64,000 bases of DNA from Bacteroidales bacterium (GTDB taxonomy: Bacteria; Bacteroidota; Bacteroidia; Bacteroidales; UBA932). Below the pieces are notes generated by a model, which had not been told where the DNA came from, ran no database searches, and saw nothing but the letters and a program-made list of their open reading frames with translations. Both the position numbers and the translations under genes were made by a program. Location of the stretch: positions 62,001 through 126,000 of the forward strand of contig JAFWSX010000001.1 of the NCBI GenBank assembly GCA_017519185.1. Reading direction: 5' to 3'. This document shows, in pieces, positions 55,699 through 64,000 of the stretch (position 1 is its first letter; each line of letters opens with the position of its first letter).

Positions 55699-58125
55699 AT
55701 GCAGATTCTGAAATTCGGCGGAACCTCAGTCGCCAATGCTGAGAATATGAAGAAAGTGGTCGAGATCGTCCTCGGAGAACTCGAGAACGACAAGACCGTT
55801 CTGGTATCATCAGCCATCCACGGCGCTACCGACGCCCTTATCGAAATCGGCAACAAAGCCGCAGCAGCCGACATCTGCTACAAGGACAAACTTTCAAAGC
55901 TCGAGAAAGAGCACTACGACATAGTCGAAAACCTCCAGATGGAGGATTTCGGCACAGCGTTGATGGCTGACCTCGGCGAACTTTTCGACGAGCTGCGCGG
56001 AATCTGCGACAGCGTGTTCCACATCCGTGAAATCAGCCATTCCACTATGGACTGGATTATGAGTTTCGGAGAACTGCTCTCAACCAAGATACTTGCAGCC
56101 AAGTTCACTTCTGTAGGCATCAACTGCAAGTGGCTGGATGCACGCAAAGTCGTGAAGACCGACTATGACGGCAGCAAGAACGTAGTGGACCAGGAGATGA
56201 CAGAATCGCTGATCAACGAAGCGTTCAAGGGCTGCCGCGCCAAGCTGATAATCGTGCCCGGATTCGTGGCAAGCGACAAGGATGGCCGCGTGACCACCCT
56301 CAGCCGCGGAGGCGGAGACTACACTGCCGCAATCGTAGCGGCGGCATTGTCTGCACGCAAGCTTGAGATATGGACCGACGTCAACGGTATGATGACCGCC
56401 GACCCGCGCATCGTGCCCGGAGCGATGACCATCGAGAACATCTCCTACCGCGAAGCCCTCGAGCTGTCGCACTTCGGAGCCAAGGTCATCTTCCCTCCGA
56501 CCATCCAGCCAGTAGTAAGCAAGGGTATTCCCATCATAGTGAAGAACACTTTCGACCCGCACGGCAAGGCTACCCGCATCGAGCGCAACCCGCCCGAGGG
56601 GTCGAACTTCATAAAAGGCATCTCCAACAGCGACAACCTCGCCCTGCTGTCGATGGAAGGCAGCGGAATGGTCGGCGTCCCCGGCTATTCAAGCAAGCTC
56701 TTCGAAGTGCTCAGCGCCAATTCCATCAACATCATCCTCATCACCCAGGCCTCTTCGGTCCACACTATGCTTGTTGTGATTTCAGAGAAGGATGCTGAGG
56801 TTGCAAAGAAAGCTGTCGACGAGCGTTTCGCATACGAGATCAGCCTTGGCAAGCTGGAGCCACTCAAGGTGGAGACCGGCTATTCCATCATCAGCCTTGT
56901 GGGTGACGATATGAAGAACCACGCCGGAGCCAGCGGCAAGATGTTCGAGGCTCTCGGCCGCGAAGGCATCAACATCCGAGCCATCGCCCAGGGATCTTCA
57001 GAAAGGAACGTTTCCGCAATCGTGGCTACCGACGACGTGGAGAAGAGCCTCGTGGCCATCCACGACGAGTTCTTCTATGAAAGCCAGAAGCCTCTCAACC
57101 TGTTCATCATCGGTTACGGCAATGTGGGCCGCCAGCTCATCGATGTGATCAACCAGAACGGCAAGGCCATCAACATAGCCGGCATCTGCAACACCCGCAA
57201 CCGCTATATGTGCAAGAAAGGCGTGGACGTGAACAAGATCGCAGAAGTGCTCGGAGCCAAGTCTGACCGCCGCACCAACATCAACGACTTCATCAACGAC
57301 GCCATCGAGATGCGTCTGCCGAACTCGGTGCTGGTGGACTGCACCTCCGACAAGGCTCTTGCCAACTTCTATCCCGGCATTCTGCAGAGCGGCATCGGAG
57401 TGGTCACCTGCAACAAGATAGCGAACTCGCAGGATATGGCCCTCTACCACCGCATCCGCGCAGCGGCAAGGGGCGGCAAGGTGCCTTTCTACTACGATAC
57501 CAACGTGGGTGCGGCCCTGCCCATCCTGAAAACCATAAGCCTGCTGCAGTCATCGGGCGACAAGGTGGAGAAGATCGAAGCCATCGTTTCCGGCACCCTG
57601 AACTACATTTTCAGCGAGTACTGCAAGGACGGCTGCAAGGACACTTTCGAAACCATCGTCCGCCGCTCGAAGGAACTGGGTTATGCAGAGCCTGATCCCC
57701 GCACCGACCTGCAGGGTACCGACGTGCTGCGCAAGGCCATCATCATGGCCCGCGAAGCCGGAGCGGAAGTCGAAGAGTCTGACATCAAGATTGAAGGCTT
57801 CCTTCCCGAGGAGTGCCTCAAGGGCGATGTGGACAGCTTCTTCGCCGCTCTGAAGAAGAATGAAGATTATTTCAGCGGCCTGAGGAAGAAAGCTTTCGAG
57901 GCCGGCGCCAAACTGAGGTATGTGGCCAAGATCGAAGGCAACGACGTAGTGATCGGCCTTATGGAGATAGACTCGGAACACCCGTTCTACAACTGCGAAG
58001 GCACCGATGCAGCGGTATCGCTCAGCACCAAGCTCTATCCGACCCCCATCTTCATCAAGGGTGCCGGAGCCGGAGCCCGAATCACCGCCGAAGGCGTATA
58101 TGGAAATATTTGTGAATGTCGATAA
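55699..58125 (+). CDS. thrA: Bifunctional aspartokinase / homoserine dehydrogenase
   Basis: This 808-residue fusion has an N-terminal aspartokinase (QILKFGGTSVANAENMKK, FSRGGGDYTAAIV-like region, TDVNGMMTADPRIV), two ACT domains at about 315-455 that normally bind threonine, and a C-terminal homoserine dehydrogenase (FIIGYGNVGRQLIDVI, SGTLNYIFS). It performs the first and third steps of the aspartate pathway towards threonine and methionine. The length matches E. coli ThrA. A second, monofunctional aspartokinase lies three genes on, so the branches can be controlled separately. Confidence 0.96.
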   Translation: MQILKFGGTSVANAENMKKVVEIVLGELENDKTVLVSSAIHGATDALIEIGNKAAAADICYKDKLSKLEKEHYDIVENLQMEDFGTALMADLGELFDELRGICDSVFHIREISHSTMDWIMSFGELLSTKILAAKFTSVGINCKWLDARKVVKTDYDGSKNVVDQEMTESLINEAFKGCRAKLIIVPGFVASDKDGRVTTLSRGGGDYTAAIVAAALSARKLEIWTDVNGMMTADPRIVPGAMTIENISYREALELSHFGAKVIFPPTIQPVVSKGIPIIVKNTFDPHGKATRIERNPPEGSNFIKGISNSDNLALLSMEGSGMVGVPGYSSKLFEVLSANSINIILITQASSVHTMLVVISEKDAEVAKKAVDERFAYEISLGKLEPLKVETGYSIISLVGDDMKNHAGASGKMFEALGREGINIRAIAQGSSERNVSAIVATDDVEKSLVAIHDEFFYESQKPLNLFIIGYGNVGRQLIDVINQNGKAINIAGICNTRNRYMCKKGVDVNKIAEVLGAKSDRRTNINDFINDAIEMRLPNSVLVDCTSDKALANFYPGILQSGIGVVTCNKIANSQDMALYHRIRAAARGGKVPFYYDTNVGAALPILKTISLLQSSGDKVEKIEAIVSGTLNYIFSEYCKDGCKDTFETIVRRSKELGYAEPDPRTDLQGTDVLRKAIIMAREAGAEVEESDIKIEGFLPEECLKGDVDSFFAALKKNEDYFSGLRKKAFEAGAKLRYVAKIEGNDVVIGLMEIDSEHPFYNCEGTDAAVSLSTKLYPTPIFIKGAGAGARITAEGVYGNICECR

Positions 58126-58147
58126 CTAAGAAATACACCATCATATT

Positions 58148-59143
58148 ATGAAAAAAGTCAAAGTCGCTGTTGTTGGAGCAACAGGCCTCGTAGGAACGAA
58201 GATGAGAGAAGTGCTCGAAGAGCTGAACTTCCCGGTTAGCGAACTCGTTCCGTGCGCATCAGAAAAATCAGTTGGCAAGAAAGTTACCTTCCAGGGCAAG
58301 GAATACACCGTAGTCAGCCTTGAGGACGGCGTTGCGGCAAAGCCGGACATCGCACTGTTCTCGGCAGGAGCCGGCGTTTCAAAGGAGTGGGCTCCGAAGT
58401 TCGCCGCCGCAGGCTGCAGGGTTGTCGACAACTCTTCCTGCTGGAGGATGGACCCTTCAGTTCCCCTGGTAGTTCCCGAGATCAACGCCTCGGCCATCGG
58501 CCCCAAGGATATGATCATCGCCAACCCCAACTGCTCTACTATCCAGATGGTGCTGGCGCTGGCTCCGCTCCACGAGCGCTACAAGATCAAGAGGATCGTG
58601 GTTTCGACCTACCAGTCAGTCACCGGCAGCGGTATGAAAGGCATCCACCAGATGCTCCGCGAGCGTGGTGAGCAGGCTCTTGACCTTCCCAATGCATATC
58701 CTCACCAGATCGACCGCAACATCCTTCCCCACATCGACGTGTTCCTCGACAACGGCTACACCAAGGAAGAGATGAAGATGGTCAACGAAACCTGCAAGAT
58801 CTTCGGTGACGACAGCATCAAGGTCACCGCGACCACCGTCCGCGTGCCCGTGACCGGCGGCCACAGCGAGTCGATCAACGTGCAGTTCGAGAAAGACTAT
58901 GACCTCGACGAGGTGAAGGCCATCTACGCTGAGAGCAAGGCTCCGAGCTGCGTACTCTGCGACGACCCCGCTCACAACGTATATCCTATGCCTCTGGACG
59001 CTTTCGGAACCAATGACGTGCTGGTGGGAAGGCTCCGCAGGGATTTCTCTGCCGAGAACTGTCTCAATATGTGGATTGCCGCCGACAACCTGCGTATCGG
59101 TGCTGCAACTAATGCTGTAAGAATAGCTTTCGCCCTCTTATGA
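58148..59143 (+). CDS. asd: Aspartate-semialdehyde dehydrogenase
   Basis: This 331-residue NADP-dependent enzyme reduces aspartyl phosphate to the semialdehyde, the branch point to lysine and to homoserine. It starts KVAVVGATGLVGTKM (nucleotide loop), carries the catalytic Cys in IANPNCSTIQM and the active-site HSES-like segment in TGGHSESINV. The gap to thrA is 22 bases, and its stop overlaps the lysC start (ATGA). Confidence 0.96.
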   Translation: MKKVKVAVVGATGLVGTKMREVLEELNFPVSELVPCASEKSVGKKVTFQGKEYTVVSLEDGVAAKPDIALFSAGAGVSKEWAPKFAAAGCRVVDNSSCWRMDPSVPLVVPEINASAIGPKDMIIANPNCSTIQMVLALAPLHERYKIKRIVVSTYQSVTGSGMKGIHQMLRERGEQALDLPNAYPHQIDRNILPHIDVFLDNGYTKEEMKMVNETCKIFGDDSIKVTATTVRVPVTGGHSESINVQFEKDYDLDEVKAIYAESKAPSCVLCDDPAHNVYPMPLDAFGTNDVLVGRLRRDFSAENCLNMWIAADNLRIGAATNAVRIAFALL

Positions 59144-60507
59144 TCATAATGAAATTCGGCGGCACATCCGTAGCTGATGCGACCGCAATGCTGAGGACCA
59201 TATCGATTGTTGAATCGAAGCTTCACCAGAAACCCGTTATGGTGGTTTCTGCCTGTGCCAAGGTTACTGACGCACTCTACAACGTGATAAGCCTGGCCGA
59301 GGCTTGCAAGCAGGAGGAGGCTTCCGACGCCATCGCCGCCCTCAGGGCCCGCCATATGGGAATAGTCGACGACATCAACGCCACCCTGCCCTCAGTCAAC
59401 GAGCGTAAGGACCGCGATGTCCGCGGCAAGATCGACAGAATCTTCGCCACTCTCAAGGAGCATCTTGGAGAAGGGAATATGAGCGACTGCGACAAGGCGT
59501 TGATCATTTCTTCCGGAGAATACCTGTCTTCGACCATCATTGCCTACGCGATGAATATGCGCGGCACCAAGACCAACTGGGTCGACGCCCGCAGAATGGT
59601 CATTACCGATGACGACTACCTCAAGGCAAACCCGAGGATGGAAATTCTTGAAGAATATGCCCCTGTAGTTGTCAGGGAAGCATATGCCAAGGTTTCCACG
59701 ATCATCACCCAGGGCTTCATCGGAGCCACCGAGGATGGCAAACCCACCCTTCTGGGCCGCGGAGGTTCGGACTATACCGCATCTCTGATAGGAATGGCCA
59801 TCGATGCTGACCGCATCGAGATATGGACCGACGTGGACGGCGTGAGGACAGCCGACCCCCGCATCGTCAGCAACACCAAGGGTCTGAACAAGCTCTCGTA
59901 TGAGGAAGCCACCGAAATGGCCCGTTTCGGAGCCAAGGTGCTTCACCCGCTGACCCTCGAGCCCGCGCAGAAGAAGAACATCCCGGTATATGTGCTCAAC
60001 TCGATGAATCCCCAGAACGAGGGTACTGCCGTGCTGAGCCGCGCCTGCGTGTTCGACGGCATAAAGACCCTGTCATACAAGGAGAATATCCGCGTCATAA
60101 ACATCTACTCTATGAAGATGATCAATACGGTCGGCTTTATGGAGAAAGTGTTCAAGACCTTCGCCAAGCACAACGTCTCAGTCGACCTGCTGAGTTCTTC
60201 GGAGGCCAGCATCACCGTGACAGTCGACGCCAGCCAGAATGTGGACGGCGCCGTCAAGGGGCTTTCTACCTTCGCTGATGTTACCGTAGACCGCGACAAG
60301 GCGCAGATATCGATCATCGGCAAGAACATCATCGGAGTGCGCGGCCTTCTTGCAACCGTTTTCAACGCCGTGATCGACAGCAAGATATATATGATATCGC
60401 AAGATACCACCTATCTAAACCTCAGCATCGTCGTGGACCGTCCCGAGATGGCCGACGTGCTCAAGAAACTTCACAGGAAAATATTCGAAGATGGAAATTT
60501 TAATTAG
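59140..60507 (+). CDS. lysC: Monofunctional aspartokinase
   Basis: This 455-residue protein has an aspartokinase domain (IMKFGGTSVADATAM, LGRGGSDYTASLIGMAI, WTDVDGVRTADPRIV) and two C-terminal ACT domains (VINIYSMKMINTVGFMEKVF, QISIIGKNIIGVRGLL). Placement directly before dapB and dapA suggests it feeds, and is feedback-controlled by, lysine; the sequence alone does not prove this. The start at 59140 overlaps asd by 4 bases; the ATG at 59149 is also possible. The end overlaps dapB by 17 bases. Confidence 0.95.
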   Translation: MIIMKFGGTSVADATAMLRTISIVESKLHQKPVMVVSACAKVTDALYNVISLAEACKQEEASDAIAALRARHMGIVDDINATLPSVNERKDRDVRGKIDRIFATLKEHLGEGNMSDCDKALIISSGEYLSSTIIAYAMNMRGTKTNWVDARRMVITDDDYLKANPRMEILEEYAPVVVREAYAKVSTIITQGFIGATEDGKPTLLGRGGSDYTASLIGMAIDADRIEIWTDVDGVRTADPRIVSNTKGLNKLSYEEATEMARFGAKVLHPLTLEPAQKKNIPVYVLNSMNPQNEGTAVLSRACVFDGIKTLSYKENIRVINIYSMKMINTVGFMEKVFKTFAKHNVSVDLLSSSEASITVTVDASQNVDGAVKGLSTFADVTVDRDKAQISIIGKNIIGVRGLLATVFNAVIDSKIYMISQDTTYLNLSIVVDRPEMADVLKKLHRKIFEDGNFN

Positions 60508-61168
60508 CGGATACGGAAAGATGGGCCACATCATCGAGAAGATGGTGTTGGAGAGAGGCCTGCCCTATGCCGGCTGGAGCGAGGCTGTGACCGAAACTCC
60601 CGCCGACGTGGCCAAGAACTGTGTATGCATAGATTTCACTACCCCCGATGCCATCAGGGCCAATTACCGCTTCATCGCCGAGAATTTCGGTGCGGCTGTG
60701 ATCGGCACCACGGGATGGAACGACATCGAGGCGGATGTGAAGCAGTATTTCGCAGTGCAGGGCACTACGCTCATCTATGCATCCAACTTCTCGATAGGAG
60801 TGAACCTGTTGTTTGCGGCAGCAGACAACCTCGCCAAGATGGCTGCCCGCTTCGGCGGATACAAGACCGCCATCGAGGAGATCCACCATATCCACAAGCT
60901 GGACGCACCGAGCGGCACTGCCAAGAGCCTTGCCGCTATAGTCGATGCCCAGATGGGCTGCCAGACTCCCATAGAGTCGAAGCGCATCGGTGAGGTGCCC
61001 GGCACGCATATCCTCACACTGGAGAGTGCCTGCGACAGGATTACCCTCAGCCACGAAGCTTTCTCCCGCGAAGGACTTGCAGCAGGAGCCATCGAGGCCG
61101 CCCTTATGGCCCAGAAGGTAAAAGGCGTCTATGAATTCAAGGAACTTATGTTCTCCGACAAAATATGA
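60491..61168 (+). CDS. dapB: 4-hydroxy-tetrahydrodipicolinate reductase
   Basis: This 225-residue enzyme reduces the DapA product to tetrahydrodipicolinate. The nucleotide-binding start is LISGYGKMGHII, and the active-site signature is EIHHIHKLDAPSGTA. It is shorter than E. coli DapB (273), as is common in this phylum, mainly through a shorter N-terminal domain. The start lies 17 bases inside lysC and the stop overlaps dapA by 4 bases. Confidence 0.95.
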   Translation: MEILISGYGKMGHIIEKMVLERGLPYAGWSEAVTETPADVAKNCVCIDFTTPDAIRANYRFIAENFGAAVIGTTGWNDIEADVKQYFAVQGTTLIYASNFSIGVNLLFAAADNLAKMAARFGGYKTAIEEIHHIHKLDAPSGTAKSLAAIVDAQMGCQTPIESKRIGEVPGTHILTLESACDRITLSHEAFSREGLAAGAIEAALMAQKVKGVYEFKELMFSDKI

Positions 61169-62046
61169 AAAGACTTGACATAAAAGGCTGCGGCACTGCG
61201 TTGATCACTCCTTTCAAGGACGGAAAGGTGGATTACGAGGCGCTTGCGGCATTGGTAGACAGGCAGGTTGCTGCGGGCATCCACTTCCTGGTGCCGCTCG
61301 GGACCACGGCTGAAACTCCGTGCCTAAGCGACGAAGAAAAGGTGGAGATCCTCAGGCTTGTCCGCGCCCACGCTCCCGAGCTCACGCTGCTCGTCGGTGC
61401 CGGAACAAATTCGCTCACCGGCACGCTGCGCAACATCGATCTGCTGGCTCCCCACGGGGCCGACGCTTTCCTGATCGTGGCGCCCTACTACAACAAGCCC
61501 ACGCAGAATGGCCTTTATGAATATTTCAGCGAAGTGGCCTCCATTTCCCCCAAGCCGGTGGTTCTCTATAACGTTCCCGGCCGCACAGGAGTGAACATCA
61601 CCGATGCCACAACGCTCAGGATAGCCGCCCACGACAAGGTCGCTGCCATCAAGGAAGCCAGCGGCAACTATGCCCAGATCTCCCGCATCCTCGCCGGAGC
61701 ACCCGAAGGCTTCCAGGTCTTCAGCGGCAATGACGACGAGACACTCTCGCTTATGGCTTCCGGAGCTTCCGGAGTCATCAGCGTGGTTTCCAACATCGTC
61801 CCCGACAAGATGGCCGCACTTTGCAACGCCATCATCGACAATGACTATACGACAGCCAGAGAGTTGTACCGTACCCTGCTTCCCCTCTGCAAAAACTGCT
61901 TTGCTGAGAGCAATCCCATCCCCGTGAAAGAGGCTCTTGCACAGATGGGACTCATTCACAACGAACTCAGGCTTCCTCTGACCAAAGCGACAGAAGCGAC
62001 AGCCGAACTAATGAGAAAAACATTGAAAGACTTGAACCTTATATGA
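61165..62046 (+). CDS. dapA: 4-hydroxy-tetrahydrodipicolinate synthase
   Basis: This 293-residue TIM-barrel aldolase condenses pyruvate with aspartate semialdehyde. GTALITPFKDGKVDYEAL starts the barrel. PLGTTAETPCL corresponds to the GTTGE motif, LYNVPGRTGVNI holds the catalytic Tyr, and VAAIKEASGN holds the Schiff-base Lys. The length is standard. It overlaps both neighbours by 4 bases (ATGA), between dapB and ddh. Confidence 0.96.
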   Translation: MKRLDIKGCGTALITPFKDGKVDYEALAALVDRQVAAGIHFLVPLGTTAETPCLSDEEKVEILRLVRAHAPELTLLVGAGTNSLTGTLRNIDLLAPHGADAFLIVAPYYNKPTQNGLYEYFSEVASISPKPVVLYNVPGRTGVNITDATTLRIAAHDKVAAIKEASGNYAQISRILAGAPEGFQVFSGNDDETLSLMASGASGVISVVSNIVPDKMAALCNAIIDNDYTTARELYRTLLPLCKNCFAESNPIPVKEALAQMGLIHNELRLPLTKATEATAELMRKTLKDLNLI

Positions 62047-62939
62047 AAAAGATTCGCGCTGCCGTAGTTGGCTATGGCAATATCGGAAAATTTGCGCTCG
62101 AAGCGCTCCAGGCTGCAGATGATTTTGAAATCGCCGGCGTAGTGCGCCGCAATGCCTCTGACGTTCCGGCTTCCCTCGCAGGGATTCCCGTAGTTTCTTC
62201 ACTCAAAGATCTCAAGGATGTTGAGGTTGCCATTCTTGCAACTCCCACCCGCAAAGTCGAGCAATATGCCCTCGAGGCCCTGTCTCTCGGCATCAACACC
62301 GTCGACAGCTTCGACATACACACCAAGGTGCCCGCACTGAGGGCCACCCTCGGCGAAGCCGCCCGCAAGGCCGGCAAGGTGTCTGTCATCTCCGCAGGCT
62401 GGGATCCGGGTTCAGACTCTATGGTCCGCGCCATCCTTCAGGCTGCTGCCCCCAAGGGCATCACCTATACCAACTTCGGCCCCGGAATGAGTATGGGCCA
62501 TTCAGTTGCCTGCAAGGCGATAGAAGGTGTGAAAGACGCCCTTTCGATGACAATACCTATGGGAACAGGCGTGCATCGCCGTATGGTGTATGTGGAGCTG
62601 CTCCCCGGTGCTGACTTTGCCAAGGTTGCGGCAGCCATAAAGGCTGACCCGTACTTCGTAAACGACGAGACCTATGTCAACGAAGTGCCGTCTGTCGACG
62701 CGCTTAAGGATATGGGCCACGGAGTGAACCTCGTCCGCAAGGGTGTCAGCGGCAAGACCCACGACCAGCTCTTCGAGTTCAATATGCACATCAACAACCC
62801 GGCCCTTACCGGTCAGATTCTCGTGGCCGCTGCCCGCGCCGCTACAAGGCAGGCTCCCGGCTGCTACACTATGATTGAGCTCGCACCGGTGGATATGCTT
62901 CCGGGCGACAGGGACGAATGGGTTGCAAAACTCGTATAA
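62043..62939 (+). CDS. ddh: meso-Diaminopimelate D-dehydrogenase
   Basis: This 298-residue NADPH enzyme makes meso-diaminopimelate from tetrahydrodipicolinate and ammonia in one step, replacing the succinylase or acetylase routes. It has a Rossmann start (RAAVVGYGNIGKFALEAL), VDSFDIHTKVPALR, SAGWDPGSDSMVRAI and GPGMSMGHSVACKAI, all typical of Ddh. With dapA and dapB this completes DAP supply for peptidoglycan. Lysine itself would still need lysA, which is not in the window. It overlaps dapA by 4 bases. Confidence 0.95.
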   Translation: MKKIRAAVVGYGNIGKFALEALQAADDFEIAGVVRRNASDVPASLAGIPVVSSLKDLKDVEVAILATPTRKVEQYALEALSLGINTVDSFDIHTKVPALRATLGEAARKAGKVSVISAGWDPGSDSMVRAILQAAAPKGITYTNFGPGMSMGHSVACKAIEGVKDALSMTIPMGTGVHRRMVYVELLPGADFAKVAAAIKADPYFVNDETYVNEVPSVDALKDMGHGVNLVRKGVSGKTHDQLFEFNMHINNPALTGQILVAAARAATRQAPGCYTMIELAPVDMLPGDRDEWVAKLV

Positions 62940-62952
62940 TCACACAGGACAG

Positions 62953-63786
62953 ATGAAGCGCGTAGCCATACAGGGACATTTCGGAAGTTTCCACGACCAG
63001 GCGGCCCAGACTTTCTATCTGAACAGGCTAGGTTATGTGCCGCAGATCATCGAGTGTCCGAATTTCGCTTCGCTGTATCCTGCAATGGAAAGCGGGAAGG
63101 CCGATGCCGCGATAATGGCCATCGAAAATACCATTTCAGGCGGACTGCTTCCCAACTTCGAATTGCTGCGCCTGCACAGCCAGCGCATCAAAGGGGAGAT
63201 TTACCTCCAGATCCATCAGAACCTGATGGCCCTCCCCGGCCAGAAGATCGAGGACATCCGCGAGATACGCACTCACTATATGGCGATCAACCAGACCCGT
63301 AAGTTCTTCGAGGAGAACTGCCCGTGGATACAGCTGGTCGAGTCGGAAGACACTGCCTCGAGCGCAATAGAGATTGCGCAGAAGCAGCTCAAGGGTGTCG
63401 GTGCGGTGGCTTCTACCGTTGCGGCTCAGCAGAACGGTCTGGAAATACTTGCACCAAGCATAGAGACTTACAAGGAGAATTTCACGAGGTTCCTCGTGCT
63501 GGACGATGGGCTAGAGCTTGCCGAAGAAGAGATCGACAAGGCTTCGATATGCTTCACTCTGCCCCACAAACCAGGTTCGCTGGCGCACATTCTGGCCATT
63601 ATGTCATTCTATGAAATGAACCTCACAAGGATTCAGTCCCTCCCGATACCGGGCAGGAAGTGGCAGTATTTCTTCTACATAGACATCAAGTTCGACAACA
63701 GGGAGCATTATATGCAGGCGCTTACGGCTGTGCGTCCGCTCATCGAGGACCTCAAGATTCTCGGCGAATACAAAGCAGCCATATAA
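62953..63786 (+). CDS. pheA: Prephenate dehydratase with ACT domain
   Basis: This 277-residue enzyme converts prephenate to phenylpyruvate for phenylalanine. The catalytic domain has VAIQGHFGSFHDQAA, AIMAIENTISGGL, and ENFTRFLVL with the essential Thr-Arg. The ACT domain (about 195-277) contains GSLAHIL and TRIQSLPIPGRKW. The ESRP motif, which helps bind the inhibitor phenylalanine in other enzymes, reads QSLP, so feedback control may differ. No chorismate mutase domain is fused. I chose the ATG at 62953, 13 bases after the ddh stop; the frame upstream lies inside ddh. Confidence 0.95.
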   Translation: MKRVAIQGHFGSFHDQAAQTFYLNRLGYVPQIIECPNFASLYPAMESGKADAAIMAIENTISGGLLPNFELLRLHSQRIKGEIYLQIHQNLMALPGQKIEDIREIRTHYMAINQTRKFFEENCPWIQLVESEDTASSAIEIAQKQLKGVGAVASTVAAQQNGLEILAPSIETYKENFTRFLVLDDGLELAEEEIDKASICFTLPHKPGSLAHILAIMSFYEMNLTRIQSLPIPGRKWQYFFYIDIKFDNREHYMQALTAVRPLIEDLKILGEYKAAI

Positions 63787-63797
63787 AACATTACGAT

Positions 63798-64000
63798 ATG
63801 AATATTGGAATTATTGGTCTTGGTCTGATAGGCGGTTCGATGGCGATTGACCTTCGACGCCGCAAGTTTGCCGACAGGATAGTGGGAACCGACCGTGACA
63901 ATGTGAATGCGGCAGCCGCCCTGAAGATTGGTCTCGTGGACGAGCTGGTCACAGAGGACGAATGCATCGAGAAGAGTGACATCATCATAGTTGCCGTCCC
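63798..64000 (+). CDS. tyrA: Prephenate dehydrogenase, N-terminal part (cut by window end)
   Basis: The 67 visible residues begin MNIGIIGLGLIGGSMAIDLRR, the nucleotide-binding glycine loop of prephenate/arogenate dehydrogenases, followed by RIVGTDRDN and SDIIIVAV. The reading frame continues past the window end. It starts 11 bases after pheA, and pheA next to tyrA is the expected arrangement for phenylalanine and tyrosine synthesis. The family call rests on the N-terminus and the context. Confidence 0.85.
   Translation, partial: MNIGIIGLGLIGGSMAIDLRRRKFADRIVGTDRDNVNAAAALKIGLVDELVTEDECIEKSDIIIVAV

Overview
The window reads as a chromosomal segment of a Bacteroidota (Bacteroidales-type) bacterium. 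The reasons are the TAnnTTTG-type -7 promoter boxes with no obvious Shine-Dalgarno sequences, the S46 dipeptidyl peptidase, the MINPP-like phosphatase, C10 peptidase and PspC/PadR genes, the order sigma54-activator / lptE / TPR protein / secG, and the many secreted glycoside hydrolases and esterases. I cannot name a species; a gut-associated, glycan- and peptide-using anaerobe is the likeliest life style. Base composition is mostly 55-60% GC, with a low-GC island at about 51.55-53.05 kb. The tetranucleotide CATG is strikingly rare in most of the window.

Layout. 0-4 kb: the 3' part of a very large acidic helical protein and an outer-membrane barrel gene, both with a codon use unlike the rest. 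4-10 kb: a secreted esterase facing a three-gene operon of a GH3 lipoprotein glycosidase and two CE1-type esterases, together a plant-glycan (probably xylan-like) set. 10-15.8 kb: a nucleotidyltransferase/GHMP-kinase fusion, then lepA-thyA-folA-NSS transporter on the minus strand. 15.8-19.6 kb: transketolase, and an ECF sigma factor with a membrane partner and a Spy-like periplasmic protein. 19.6-22.7 kb: three cell-surface glycan genes interrupted by a 171-bp inverted-repeat element. 22.7-36.2 kb: trmN6, a non-canonical EF-G paralogue, an S46 peptidase, a secreted EEP nuclease/phosphatase, a PspC-PadR-PspC unit, aspS-mrp, and ychF with a tandem SGNH lipoprotein. 36.3-50.7 kb: the sigma54-activator/lptE/TPR/secG operon, a surface lipoprotein, a MINPP-like phosphatase, mscS-deoD, a GH2 glycosidase with mutS, and rsmA with an OMPLA-like barrel lacking the catalytic residues. 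50.7-53.1 kb: a C10 peptidase and a small lipoprotein between two related repeats. 53.1-64 kb: metY facing metX-thrA-asd-lysC-dapB-dapA-ddh-pheA-tyrA.

How genes work together. The last region is a nearly continuous aspartate-family operon. It contains two aspartokinases, semialdehyde dehydrogenase, the first two lysine/DAP steps plus the one-step DAP dehydrogenase, methionine entry (MetX, with MetY divergent), and two arene amino-acid genes. Most junctions overlap or nearly touch. A strong hairpin lies in the metX leader. The left third serves glycan use; the middle serves envelope building and translation.

No rRNA, tRNA, CRISPR array, complete insertion sequence or phage gene was seen, and no gene-free stretch exceeds about 250 bases. 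No clear new multi-gene defence system is present. The most notable items are the CATG depletion, the inverted-repeat element, the repeat-bounded C10 cassette with an internal GC break, the metX leader, several promoters placed 4-8 bases before start codons, and several enzymes whose catalytic residues are replaced.
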